Below are positions 1 to 13,978 of a stretch of DNA of 64,000 nucleotides, piece after piece (within the stretch, counting starts at the first letter, position 1; every line of letters begins with the position of its first letter). The notes under the pieces are model-generated. The model ran no database searches. It saw only the letters and a list, made by a program, of their open reading frames with translations, and was not told the origin of the DNA. This DNA is from Oncomelania hupensis (Eukaryota > Mollusca > Gastropoda > Littorinimorpha > Pomatiopsidae). The position numbers and the translations under genes were made by a program. The DNA is taken from the NCBI GenBank assembly GCA_036898135.1, contig CM072516.1:63885482-63949481 (forward strand). The letters are read 5' to 3'.

Positions 1-346
1 ATATAAACCTCATTATAAAATATCAACAAAACACATACATATAAAATGCCTACATTGCTAAATAATAATATCATAGGAAGCACTATTGACCATTTGGCAT
101 AAAGTGTCCAATATTCCCAAGCTGATCCAACAGACATACACAAATGAGGAGTTTTGGAAGAGATTTCAAGAAAAAAGGTAGGTGACTGGTCTAGCGAAGA
201 AGAAGATAGTATAGTACATTGATAGAACACAGTAGGAATGAGAAAGAACAAAGAAGAAAGACAGCGACAGTTGGAATTTAAAGCACTAAATTTCCAGAAA
301 GTGGGGATATTATTTATACAGAAACTCCCCAATACCCTCACCGGGA
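1..346 (-). mobile_element. Rp570 retroposon copy 1 (cut by window edge)
   Basis: Minus-oriented copy of the ~570 bp repeated element found seven times here (see 44705 for a description). Only the 5' half lies in the window; its 5' end is the GC-rich stretch near 325-346. No duplication can be tested because the other end is outside. Confidence 0.8.
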
Positions 347-535
347 GAAGTGATAAAAATGTGTGTGTTTGTGTGTGTTGATTTGGATTCTATGAAGTAT
401 TAAATAAGATTTACCATTATTTCAAATTCATCTTCATTGATATTTTAGTTTCAGAAAATATAATTGAATTGCTAGTTTTGAATTACTACAATTTTATTAA
501 CGAACTGTTTTTTTGTTGGTTTACTTGACTGATAG

Positions 536-598
536 AGAGAAGCAACAGGAATTGAGAGTAGCATATTCAGCAGTGAATGGACCATTGAACGGCATTGG
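536..598 (+). CDS. CSPP1: CSPP1 exon e1 (first in window)
   Basis: Follows a T-rich tract and acceptor ...ctgatag; donor gtaatg. It enters with one base of a split codon and leaves with two. It encodes [20 protein letters not shown] and joins in phase to e2 to give ...GIGERKEGMK. It has no start codon, so it is internal; the 5' exons are off the left edge. Confidence 0.7.
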
Positions 599-3500
599 GT
601 AATGAAAGCAACTTTGATATATATGCCTTTAGTTGTTGTTTTTGTGTTTAGAGATTCTTTGATATACCTTGCCGGTCAGTATTAGTGCATGAGCTTTCTT
701 ATTGTTCATGTGTGTTTTGCTTATGAGTGCATGTGTTACCATGGTGTTGTTGAAGTTGCAAGTATTTGTTTACTATTGAACTTTATGTAGTTTGTGGAGC
801 TACTAGTTCTATTTTGTTTGGATTTCAGTTGGCTGATATTCTTGCTGGGTTGTGGATTTTTTTATAATAAATTTGTTTTAGTTACTAGCATTTATTGCAT
901 GGTTCAGAAGATATTTTTGATTGTGCATGTTGCATTGTGGCGTGGTAGCCTTTGCTTAATTTTTTTTAAAAACATTTACACATTTATAAGAGAAATTATG
1001 TATGCTTTTTAGAGTAGATGGAAAAGAGATTTATTATGGTTTAAGCAGAAATGATTGCAAGAGAAGATTGGTATGTGCATTATATGTTGAAACACCCACC
1101 CATCCATCCCCAACTACTTTTGTTGTTGTTGCTGTTGTCTCATTTTCTAAATGTTGCTTATTTTGTTACCTTTTTTCATGCAATATGTTGATGTTGTCAT
1201 CTTTCCCTTATCCACCTCTCTACCTCTTCCCTCACATCCCATCAATTCATATATCTATTTTTTCAGTTCTTCCTAATATAGTAGTTGCTTGCAAGACCAT
1301 TTTGAACAGATTAAGAGTTAGGTTTCATTTTAATAGATGTTGGTTAGTGTGGGTGTTAAAAGTATACTTCTTTTGCATGCTTATAATATACTGAGTAGCT
1401 TGCTTCATGTTTAAACTGAACACATTTATTTGTAGAAACTTTTAATAGTGGTAGTAGCTGAATATTTGTGTGTGTAGTTTCTTTGATGTGTTTATAAACA
1501 GTAGCCTTGCATCTATATCTATACATTTCTGAAATTATTCCACAGAGCTTGTGATTCTCAGGCTACACAGTTTGTGCATTTTCTATTTTATGAGCATGAA
1601 TACTCAACAGTATCAGTGTGTCAGTGCATTTTCTATTTTAAAGAGTACATTACATTATTGTTGCTTTAGGTCCAGCGGACTCTTCCGAGCCAAATCAGCA
1701 CCGGACAACCCCCAATCCGCATAAAAGATCTGCCGAAACAACCCTAGTGGTAAAGCCGAAAGCTCTCCACCAGCCAGTCACTCTACAATAAAGACATCCC
1801 ACGCAGGGGACGGCTGAGGCTTCACCCCAACTTATCGAACCCCTGTTTACAAAAACAAAATAGAATACAAACATCATTATAAATTATCAACAAAACACAT
1901 ACATATAAAATGCCTACATTGCTAAATAATAACATCATAGGAAGCCCTAGTGACCACCTGGCAGAAAGCATCCAATATTCCCAAGCTGATCCAACAGACC
2001 TCTTACACAAATAAGGAGTCTTGTCCCGGAAGAGTTTTCAAGAAAAAAGGTAGGAGACTGGTCTAGCAAAGAAGACGATAGTATAGCAGATTGATAGAAC
2101 AGAGCAGGAATGAGAAAGAGCAAATGAGAAAGACAGCGACAGTGGGAATTAAAAGCACTAAATTTCCAGAAAGTGGGGATACTATCTATACTGAAACCCC
2201 CGGCACCCCAACGGGGGTATTTTAAAGAGTGTAAATACTCAGTAGTTGTACATTTTCTATTTTAAGTAGTGTATATTTAAAGAACATGATTGCATACTCA
2301 GCCTAGTGAGTAGCGCAAATATTCAACAAATACTGCTGCTCTTATTTGAACAAAGAGAGGTGTATGAGTTTCTTTCTTTTTCTTCTTTGCTGTTGTTGAA
2401 ATAACGTTGTCTTATCAGTTGGGGCATTTTCTATTACAGAGAGCGTAAAGAAGGCATGAAGGTAGACTACACAGGGTACAAAGAACCAGAGAACTACAAA
2501 CCACCCATGTCCACCCGTCGGGCAACCCAGAACAGAGGAGTGGAGCCTTATCATTCCAAGATTCTCGACAGCCTGGCCAAGCTAGATCAGATCAGGTCAG
2601 CTGACGTTGAAATGTTTCACTGTGTTTATGGCGTAGATATGTTTATTTTAAAGTTTACCCCACAAAATGGGTTGCTCTTTAAAGGGAGAGAGACTTTATA
2701 GACCTCCCATTTCTCAGGGCCAGCTTTGTGAGGGCAGTGCTTATTTCCTATCCCTTGCTTTTTAGGTCCATAAAATAAAGAATAACAACGGGTAACTAGT
2801 TACAGTGAAGATACACTGTGTGTTATTTTCCAAGCCCACTTTAAATTCCAAATGTTGCTGAAGCTTATGTTCATGACCTGTTATTATAACTTATAGTCCT
2901 GGTTGCTCTTTATCTTTGTTTTATGAAAAAAAACAATAAACAAAAAACTGGATATATTTAAAACAATCTTCCCAGTCACCAGTTGATTGACTATTTCTCC
3001 CTTATGATTTATTTTGAATATAATTTATCCTTTCAGTCCACGGTCAGAACTTGCATTGGGTCGCAAACGTCTTGAAGACTTTTCAAGTACAGGTGGTTTA
3101 GGTCTCAACTTGTCTCGGGGTCCATCTCGCGGTGTTCCAGCAGTTCTGGATGTTGGATTTGAGGGACTTCTGGAAGCTCCGTCAAGACACACTGTCTCTC
3201 TAGCTCCTCCACCTGGCTTGGAATACCAGCCTGCGTATGTTTTGTTGAGTGCTAAATCTTTATTTGTCAGAACCTGGCTCTTGTCTGTTTTAGTTATTAT
3301 TGAGTTTGATTTATTTAAAGCTAGATTTTGTAAAAGAGCTATGGAGCAGTGGGAATAGTTGCACTGTCCTTGACATTTGTCAGTTTCCTGTACTCTTCGC
3401 ATTTATACACCTCCCTTCAAATGCTGGGTGTATCGCGTGAAACGGTGAATGTACACAATACATACACAAATCACGCAGAATACTCAACCCCCCAACATTG

Positions 3501-6500
3501 AAACAAACCCATTTCACCTGAGATAGTATACCAATATAATAATAATAATAATAATAATAATAAGGCGGGACTAACTTGTCTTTTCCACAGGCTATAAACC
3601 AGTGACACCTGACTGGTGTGGAATTGAACCTGCCTCTGGGCATTATGTTTCTCCGAATATTATTTATTTTCGTATCGGGAAAGATCTCAGGGGGGGGAGG
3701 TGGAGGGAGGGGTTTTCTCCGGGTACTCCGGTTTGCACCCCCCAGCAAAATTTTAAAAGCACAACTAATATTAGGTAGGTTGGGTTTTGGCACACCACAG
3801 GCTGTGACTGCGCCTTCCCCAGGGCAGGTGGCCCAGAATTTCCCGATAAAAAGGGAGTATAAAGTGTCAAAAATCAAATCAAAATCAAATTATAATATTA
3901 ATAATAATAATAGAACGCTTTTCAATATGTGGTTGGTATGGGCATGCAAGGTTTCGTGTTAATCTATTGCCTATTGTGTACAGGTCATACATAACACAAG
4001 GAGGTGGGGGTCTGGGTTTGAGCTCTGTGGATGAAGCCTACAATTACTACGCAACTAGAAACCCTCTGGATGACCTTGTGCAAGGTAAGTCTATGGAGAG
4101 AGAAAGAGAGTTATTTTGACTGGACTCCGGGAGTGATGTTTCATCTACTGAAATTAAAATTCAACTCGAGGGACCCCTCTGTGCTTCTGTCAAATCATTC
4201 ACAACTAATTTAGTCATAGGCAAGCTGTCTACAGACTCATGCGTGATTGGCTATGATACTCTATGTGTACCAGAAAACAAAGTACAAAAGTTAGTAGGCA
4301 GAGAAGTTCAGGCCGAAACGGTCCATACTCAAGATCCATTGATAGCACCAGAGAAAGTACGAGAAACAGAGAACATAATTTATGATTGTGTGTGTGTGTC
4401 CCCATGATTTTGAATGTTACCTTGATCATTATTCTGGTATTTTGAAATATTTTAATATTTTACCCCTTATGCTACACTGTAATGCGTTTCATTGTTAACC
4501 GTTACATTGGTTCATGTCAGACTGCTTTATTATTAGGATAAAATTTGGATAAAAAGCATGAAGCGATCACTGCAATGTTATGTTCCTTATTTGTTACTTT
4601 TTCTGGTATTCAAGAACGTAGAAAGTAGAACCTTCCAAAGCTCACCTGTGTTGATTATTTATCTTTCTGTTTTCCAGGGGGTGGTGGTGGTGGTGGTGGT
4701 GGAGGCGGCGGAGGAGGAGGGGGTGGAGGAGGAGGAGGAAGATACCGAGCGGCAGATCAAGAGTTGGGATCCTTTGGTGGTGGAGGGGGAGGTGCCGGAG
4801 GAGCCCGATCTTCCAGAGTGCGCTTTAGCGATGAGTGAGTATTCCTTTGTTAAAATTATGCTGCAAGCTGCTACCTCTGCAGATGTATTCACACTTTTCT
4901 GCTATCCTATGCACCAACGGGAATCCCCTCTATGAAAAATACTTCCGTTTTTTTTTCTCCGCGTGTTTTAGTGAGTTATTTTCAAATATTCAAGAATAAT
5001 AACATGTGTCACTGGCCACCTGTATCGTACCCTCACATATTTTAATTTTTGTTGCTGCAGTTTATTATCCCTTTCTATCGCCAGTGGCGCGCCTAAACCC
5101 TACCTACCTAACATTATTTGTGAATTTTTGAAAAATATTAGGAAAAACATAACGCCCAGATGCTGGCTCGAACCCACACCTGTCAGGCGCCATTGGTTTC
5201 TGGCTTGTGGACAAGGCAAGTTAGTCCCGCCTTAGCCCACTTGGCCACAACGCTAGCCTAACATAGTCAGTTACTTCGTGTTTTGTGAAGGTTGCGACGG
5301 CGAAGCTATGGAAAACTACAAGAGTTTTCAGGTCCTGTTTCACTTTCTGTCGATGATCGACGCACCTCCGAAGTCGCCACAAATACAGGCCTCTACGATT
5401 GTTTTTTGCATTCTTTCACTGAGCATGTACTTCCTCCACCGTTTTTATACTTATCCCACTCGTTTTCTGGCTCTAACAATCGTCGTTTTCGGCAATTTGC
5501 CATATTTAAAAGTCACGCATCAAGCTTTGATAAAAGCAAAACAAGCCAAACCGGAACTTGGTTTCATATAACCTCGTTTTAATTTATAATGGTGATACCC
5601 ACGAGTTTTTATGAGAGGTGCCGGAAAGTTGTGAATTGACGATTATAGCTCCTGTAAAATATTGGTGTAGATAATAGTAAAAAGAGTTCAAACAAAAACT
5701 AATTATGGTATTTATTGATTAGTTGCTTTTCCTGAAAAACACAATGCTAATTACTCCCTCATGTTCACAGACTACAAAATAAACAATATTGCCATGACTA
5801 CTGTACAAAATAAACAATAGTGCCATTACTACTAAAATATACTAATATTTAAGACAAAGGCAAACACTGTATTAACATGTAACAATGTAAGGTTGTGGTG
5901 GAACCATGGCACGAGCAGGACAGAAGATAGGAGAGATAAGGAGACAATTTCTGGGCTTTCATGTGAGGATGTCGTTAGTAAAGAAGTTAGCATGACTTTT
6001 TACAAATGATGGCCTGAGCGGGTAAAATGTGAGCAAACGCGCCTATTTGTTCATGTGAATGCCAGTATGCATGCATGCAAATTGTTACAAGGTGTTCTGA
6101 AGCATTTTTGGACTGTCTAATAGTTTGTTTGTGTGTTTATTCGTTTAAAAAATATATTTGTGATTTTACAGACCTCGTAAGGCAACAGGACAGATGGACT
6201 TTCCCACCGATGACGACAAGAAAAAAGACGCTCAACAGAAAGCCCGTGCTTATCAAGAAGAACTCAACAGACAAGTACTGCCAACAGTTTTGTTATGCTT
6301 CGGTTTTCTTTCTCTATTTGCTTGCATTTTCATTTCTAGAACTGCTTATTTAGTGTCTTCAGAGCATTAATGTCAAAGTTTTTTTGCCAATGTAATGAAG
6401 TCCCCCCATGGGAATACCGGGGGTTTCTGTATAAATAGTATTCCAACTTTCTGGAAATTTAGTGCTTTAATTTCCCACTGCCTCTGTCTTTCTCATGTGT

Positions 6501-9500
6501 TCTTTCTCATTCCCACTCTGTTTATCAATCTACTATACTATCTTCTTCTTAACTAGACTAGTCACCTACCTTTTTTTCTTGAAAACTCTTCCGGGACAAA
6601 ACTCTCATTTGTGTGTGAGGTCTGTTGGGTCAGCTTGGGAATATCTGGATCTGGATCTGGATACTGCCGATGATGTTGTTGGCAGAAAACACCACAGGAG
6701 CCATAGATGGCTATTAACGTGGTGGTGGTGTGTGCGCGCTAATTAATTTGATTTAAAAAAAAGAAAAGAAAAAAAAAATTATGCTCCATAGTTCTTTTTG
6801 TACTAACTTCATATTGCCTATTATATTCTTAAAAGGGCTCCTCTTGTGGAAGCCTGGTGATATGTGTATAATTAAAAGTTTAAAATCACTGTTCTATTAT
6901 GTTGACTCTATAAGAACTTGTCAGCCTCCCTGTACCTCCCGATTGCAGAGGAGAATGAGCTAGGTGAGGATAGGTTGATGATGTCATCGGGAAGGCTATT
7001 CCATTCCACTACTGTCCTTACGAAGAAGGAGTTTCTGTAGAGATCTGATGATGAGGGTGGTAAAATAAAGCATGTGTTGTTGTTGTTTATCTGCCTCTCT
7101 ATGATGTTCTGTGTGTCATATCCTTTAAAGGTGGTGGGGCGGATTTTCCGTTTGTTCTTGGAAGCAGTAAGGAAGGTGTTGGGAGGGAGAGCAGTAACTA
7201 GTCCTCTGGTTATCTTGTAGAGCATGGTCAGCCTGAGTTGTTGGCGACGTTTTGCAAGTAGTGGGAGGTGGAGCTCTTGAAGCATCCTGCCAATGCATCC
7301 TGGGTCCCGGGATCTGTAGTCTCTCATAATGAACCGTGCAGCCTGGCGTTGGATGCGTTCCAGCTTGTCGATGTCTTGTTGGAGGTAAGGATCCCACACC
7401 ACTGCGGCATACTCGAGAGTGGATCTAACAAGTGCGATGTAGGCTAGGCGTCGGCACTCTTGTGGACAGTTCCGGAGATTTCGGCGTAGGAAGCCCAGTG
7501 TGGATCCAGCTTTCTTGCAGGCGCTTGTGATGTGGTTAGCCCATTTCAGGTCCGCAGAAATTTGGACGCCTAGGTAGGGGGTAGTATCAGTCTGTTGGAG
7601 TATAGTGTTTCCAAGGCTATAGAAGTGTTGTGACTTGTGTCTGGTGGAGAGAACGTAGCACTTTTGCGCATTAAATCGCATTCCCCACTGCTTGGCCCAT
7701 CTCTCTAGGTCTTTGAGGTCTGATTGGAGTGTGATGTGATCCTGGAAGGAGCGGATCTCTCTGTAGAGTAGGCAATCGTCTGCAAAGAGTCGCACTGTTG
7801 ATTTTACTGTGTCCGGCAGGTCGTTGATGTGGCAGAGGAAGAGTAAAGGACCCATCACTGTGCCTTGGGGGACTCCGGATTCGACAGCTACTTCCTCTGA
7901 TGCCTCTCCATCCAGGACCACTCTCATCTGGCGCTTGGTCAGGAAGTTCGTGAGCCAGGTGTGGATGGTGCCTCGTATGCCGTAATGATCCAGCTTGTGT
8001 AGTAATTTGTTGTGTGGCACAGTGTCAAATGCCTTGCTGAAATCCAGGATGATGATGTCGGTCTGATGGCCTTTGTCATGTGAGGAGAGAATGTCTTGCA
8101 TAGTAGTGAGTAGTTGGGTTTCGCAAGAGTGGCCTGTTCTGAATCCGTGGTTTCTACTGGTGAGGATGGTGTGTTTTTCGAAGTGGGTATGTAGATGTCG
8201 ACAGATAATGTGTTCAAATAGCTTACATGCAACGGATGTTAAAGATACTGGTCTGTAATTTTCTGCTTTGTTTCTATCGCCTTTCTTGAATATTGAGGAG
8301 ACGTTTGCTGTTAGCCAGTCTGCGGGGAGCTGTCCAGTCTCTAGTGAGGTGTTGTAGATGGCTGCTAATCCTGGGGCAACAGTTTCTGCGCAGTTTTTGA
8401 GAATTTGATTAGGGATGTTGTCTGGTCCTGTAGCTTTGTTGGGGTTCAAGTCTTTGAGTAGTTTAACGACGCCTTCTGTAGTAACCGTTAGTTTTTCTAC
8501 AGCGGGGAAGGGGGTGCTCTTCATCTCTGGCAATGGTGTGTCCTCTCTTTTTGTAAAGACCGACTGGAATTGTTGAAGCAATATCTTTGCCTTGGAAGAA
8601 CTATCACTATGGAGAGATCCTTCATTGAAGAGCGGGGCAACTCCTGTGTTGTCTTGTCGCCTTGTCTTGACATAGCGCCAAAAGGGTTTGCAGTTGTTGT
8701 CTCTTAGCCCGTCCTCAATGATGGTGTTAATGTGGCGCCATTCTGCTTGCCTCATTTTCCTCCTGCATTCCTTCTGATGGAATCTAAAGTTGGTCCAGTT
8801 GCCGGTCTTCTTGGCTTGGTTGTATAGTCTCTTTTTATGCTTTAACAGTCTCTTAAGTTTGTAGTTGACCCAGGGTAATGTAAAGTTGATTCGTCGAAGG
8901 CTGGTAGGTATGAAGCGTTCAGCTGCTGCTATCAAGTTAAGTTTGAAATGTGTCCACATGTCTTCAACGGGAGTTCCTTCCTTTCTCATTGTCATGATGT
9001 TGTCTGATAATTGCAAGATTTCAGAGTTCAATATTGGACACTTTATGCCAAATGGTCACTACGGCTTCCTATGATGTTATTATTTAGCAATGTAGGCATT
9101 TTATATGTATGTGTTTTGTTGATATTTTATGATGATGTTTGTATTCTATTTTGTTTTTGGAAACGGGAGTTCGATAAATTAGAGTATAGCCTCAGCGTCC
9201 CCTGCGTGGGATGCCTTTATTGTAAAGTTACCGACTGATGGAGTGGAGTGCCTTCAGTGTTACCACTGGGGTTGTTTCAGCAGATCTTTTATGCGGATCA
9301 AGGGTGAGTCCTCTCTCAGCCAAGTTATCTTGATTTTGTGGTCCTGATTCGGCTCTTTGCAGTCCGTTGGACCCTGGAAGCAATTAATAACTAACTAATG
9401 TAAAGAAGAGGGACTTATCACTGTGCTCTGATGCGAATGATGCTCTGGACACTGTAAGCTGAGTTAAACAAGTCATAATGAATAAAAATGTATTGATTTA

Positions 9501-12500
9501 AGCACATAAATGTTTCCCTACAGGAAGCACGAGTCTTAGTTTGTGAGAATAGAATGATGTTGCTGAAATAAAAATCTACTTTCTCCTTTCACAGTGACGG
9601 TGTTCATGACCTGTGTAGGTTGTCTTGATATTATTGCTTTTGATAGGATTATCTTTAGTATGTCCCATTGAACATGATTAAGTGTTGGGTTATTGTATGC
9701 AAACTTCATCCTACAAACCCTCCTCCCCTCCCACCCTCACTCTTTCCCCACCCCAAATGTTTTCTGTGTTGGTAGCATTCGTGTATTGGCCATTGTTAAA
9801 CGCTTTCCATTTTATGTTTCAGATTGAAGAAAAAAAGAAGAAGAAACGATTTGAGAAAGAGGAGAAAGAACGGTGAGATTTTTTTTAGTGTTCTTCTTCT
9901 TCTTTGTTATTATTTGTGAGTATGAGTAATGATTTTCATAATCATTTTCATCATCATCATCATCGTCATCATCATTATCATCATCATCATCATCATCATC
10001 ATCGCCATCACCAACATTGGAAAAGGCTGACTTGTATTGTATGGTGGAGTCCTTGGTGATCTACACAGCCTGTGCTTCTTCGAGGCCTGAAAGAGTATGA
10101 CCAGGCTGGCAAACATCCCAAAGACTGCCGGCAAGCTGATTGGCAAACCCGTCATTGACCTCCAGGTGTACTTCAAGGCGAAAGCAGTGAGGCGCCTGGG
10201 GCCATTCAATATGACCAAATCCATCCGCTGTGTCACCACCTGCTGGAGCTGACCCCATCAGGATCCAGTAGGCTAATCCAAGAGAAGACTGACAGTTTTC
10301 ATCGGTCCTTTCTGCCGATCCTTCCTGCCGTGCGCCATTATACTCACAAACGCTATTCCTGACTTATGAAATATGATCAGTTAATCAGTCAGTCAGTCTG
10401 ATATTTTGTTTGTATGTAGATTATAGTCACACGACACTTTCGCATATAGGTGACTACTGGACCGATTTATACTGACACCAGCGGACCAGTTGTTGGTAAA
10501 GGGGAAAATAATATGATCACACGTTGACCAATCCGGGATTCGAACCATCGACCTTTCGGTTACTAGCAAGACGCTCTTACCAACTGAGCTACCCGGCCCC
10601 TCTCATATTTAGCTGGTCAGCCAGAATTATTGCCGGCTTGCGTGCGTGTGTGTTTTTGTACGTGATTTTGTGAGTGTGAAATGGCGTGGCGGTGTGTGTA
10701 TACTGCGTGGGCACACTTACACAGTGTTATCTGGACAAATCAGTGAACATCTACATAACTTGTATTGACATGCCTACTTGTTTTGACGTCAGAACAATGA
10801 TCCGTTAGGGTTAGGGCTGGGTTTGGGTTAGAGTTAAACAGAGGTGCCAACCAGTATGGATTGACCGTATTTAATTCCGGCGAAGTGATTTAAATACGGA
10901 AATGCGGTAGCTTTTATAAGAATACGGAGGAGAAGTTGCCAATCGTATATCTTTGCCAGCGGTGCTTCTGTACCGGTTTCTGTTCTCAAAATAGTACTCG
11001 TGCACTCACTGAACGTCGCTGTGTGCCTGCGGTATTTTCCGAGCACGTGCGACCCGAATCAAACACATGATCCGCTATTAAAACACTCGTTCTTAGCCTT
11101 TCGGGGTAAAGACTATAATGGAGGGAACTCGTACAGACCTATTTTTAGATTGACGTCAACTGGGGTTAGGGTAGGGTTGGGTTAGGGTTACCCTACCCTA
11201 CCCAACCCAATCCCTACCCGTACCCTACCCTTAGTCTAAAAATAGACCTGTACGAGTTCCCACCATAATAGTCTTCACAACCTTTCAGAGTGTTTCAAAA
11301 TCGCAAAAATGGCAGGACATGGTAGACCCAGAAAAAGAAAAGCTGCTAAGTCTGATGACGAAGCCGATTCCTCATCAAAGAAAACAAAGCCTGCAACTAA
11401 ACGTCTGCAAGATTTTCGGCATTCATACAAAGAAGCACATCCATGCATCGAAACTGTCAACAAAGTACGCACGCTGTACTGTCTGTGGCTTCGATTTTTG
11501 TATAAGTCATGGTGGCTTTGACGATGTTGCCAGGGATGTTGCATCTGCTAGACACAAAGCTTACTTACTGTCCAAGATCATACTGAGAATTCTCCTGATC
11601 CCTGTGTCCACCTGTTCATGTGAAAGGGTCTTTTCTCTGGTTAGAAAAAATAAAACTGACTTCAGAGGGACTATGGGAAGTAAGACACTGAATGGAATGC
11701 TGCAGTTGAAATCAAGAAATTCAAATACTGACTGCTACAAAACAAAACTCTCTCCAACACTTCTGAAAAAGGCAACTGCTAAGTCCTTGAAACAATAGAA
11801 CTGTTTTGTTGCTGACATTGCTTTTATTGGAAAGACTATCAGTATCGTTCATTTTAAGTAAAACAAGTGTAGTGTTCAACAAGCTGATTTTCATGGTGAT
11901 TTTAGAGTAAAACAAGTGTAGTGTTCAACAAGCTGATTTTCATGGTGAGTTTAGAGGACTGAAAATAGCCTGCTATTTCAGAGGTAAGCCTGTCATTATA
12001 ATGTCGTAGGCTGGGTTTTGCGAGAAAAAAAATACTGACAAGTGTTACAAAATACTGACAAACGGGTCCGGAAATACTGACAAGGAGATTAGGAGGTTGG
12101 CACCTCTGGTTAAAGTTCGAACACTTCAAAGTACTTAAAAATGGGGACGAAATATGACCCATTGTCAGCACAACGTATGTGGCGTTTCGGGAAAGTCATG
12201 ATAATACTGTGTAACCTTGGCTGTGTGTGTGTGATCCAGCATACAGTATATACAGTGTCTAATACAGTATTTGCTGTTGTGAAAAAATATAGTATTAGTA
12301 TTTGTTGGTGTTGTGAAAACTGTGCATTGTGGGTCTTTATGTGTCTTGAGATGTATGTTGCGTGTGAGTGAGTGTTAATTTTTCAAACAGTCCTGTTTTG
12401 TGATTTGGATTAGCATGTGATGATCATGTCTGTGTATGGGTTGCGTGTGTTGTACACCTGTAGTTGTTGTTTGTGCGTGATGGCATTGGTTTGTGATGGT

Positions 12501-13919
12501 GGGAGTGCACAGCGCAAGTATGTTTGGGGTGTGGGAAAGTAGTTGTTTTATTATAGTTTATGTGTTGCACTTTTTAGTTTTTGTTTGTACATGCCATTCT
12601 TTTAAAAATATTCTTACTTTTACATTTACTATGTTTGTGCAACCGAAAGGCGAATTTCTATGTAAATTTCATAGACGAATAAAGTCACAGTTTCAGTCTC
12701 AGTATTGGACAAGAAAGTTGTATTACATTGCATTGAAGTGTATCATGATGATGGTTATTTTATATGTATAGGTATGAGAGAAAGCTGGAACAAGAGGCAC
12801 GTGACTACAACCCATATGGCAAAGGTGGTGGTGGTGCGCCTATGAGAGATCAGTATGGAAACCTTGTCAGTAAGTACACTCATCTTCTTCTTCTTCCCAG
12901 GGTCAGTTTGTTCTATTTAGCACTTTAAACTGAGTAAAGTTTTAACCCATTAACAGATTTCTCAGAAATTTTGTTGTTTGGAGTGAAACTGAGTTTTTAA
13001 TAGTAACAGTAGCATTTCCTTATGAAAAATGAAACGTTGCAACAATTTCAAAGTAAACTTTTTACCGATTAAAGTCAATAATCAACAGTCATTATTTTTC
13101 TTTTTTGTGTGTGTTAATTATTGTGTGTTATTTAAACATTATCAGCATATTAACTTTCTCTGTTTGAAATGTGTTTGTGAGTTTGCCCACTGTCCGTATA
13201 AGTAACCACTGTATTCTGTATTGAATTAGTCATTGCTCAGTCCAAACTTCTTCAATTTCTGTAATTGTCCTGTAAAATCAATCCAGCGGATGTTAATACA
13301 TTTAAACACTTCTAACAACTGAGCTAGATCCTACTCTCTGCTTATCATTTCAGCGGACCTGCGAACGATGAAGAGGGACAACGACCACCCTGACTCGCCA
13401 CGTCGGCAAGCCCCACCCCCTTCATCCCGGAATCCCTACGAGAGTCCCCGACGGCTGAACAACGTGCGTGATGATCTGTTTGGTCCCCCACCTGTACAAA
13501 CCACGGCAGATGGCGAACAGTCGCATGCTCGAGGAGGTCACGGAATCTTTGGCATGCCCAAGACTGACGCAGAGAAAATGGCCTCAGAAAAGTACAAAGA
13601 TGACCTCAGGAGACAGGTAATGCTTGTACCAAACAGTGCTTTGAAGTTGAGATCTGTTGTAATGTCTTTAGTGCATTGTTCTTTGAGATGACGATCAGAT
13701 GTTGCTATTGTGTTTTAGTCATTAAAATTTATGGCTTTTTTCCACGTGCTATTGGGTACTTTATTGCCATTTTTTTAAGTGCAGAAACAAAATCATACCA
13801 CATTTATGCCTTATTCAGGTTAGAAAGTTAAGAACAGAAAGAACACATTCTCTCCCTTTAGCTACTGCTTAGGCTTTGCCATTCAATTTTTTTCGTTTGA
13901 ATTATTATTTAATAAGATC

Positions 13920-13978
<59 letters not shown>

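Larger units (their letters stand above)
6401..9396 (+). mobile_element. Rp570 retroposon copy 3, split by a LINE
   Basis: Plus-oriented copy: 5' part 6401-6644, 3' part 9030-9396, separated by a LINE. The outer flanks aatgtaatgaag (6389-6400) and aatgtaaagaag (9397-9408) are a 12-bp duplication with one mismatch. Joining the two parts restores the arrangement seen in the other copies. Confidence 0.88.

Noticed and set aside
3014..3962. ORFs on both strands over 3025-3962
   Set aside because: Those over 3037-3234 are shadows of exon e3; those over 3380-3962 cover a SINE and a microsatellite.
5278..5582. Overlapping 97- and 96-codon plus-strand ORFs
   Set aside because: Two frames of equal length over the same stretch, no recognised domain, inside a CSPP1 intron; more likely an open stretch of an unidentified repeat.
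7125..8258. Additional ORFs inside the LINE (7125-7397, 7939-8232 minus; 8073-8258 plus)
   Set aside because: They overlap the reverse transcriptase frame in other frames and have no independent support.
10528..10600. tRNA gene on the minus strand
   Set aside because: A and B boxes are good, but the anticodon arm does not fold convincingly, and the same tRNA-like head with the same unrelated tail and target duplication occurs at 62244. It is a SINE.
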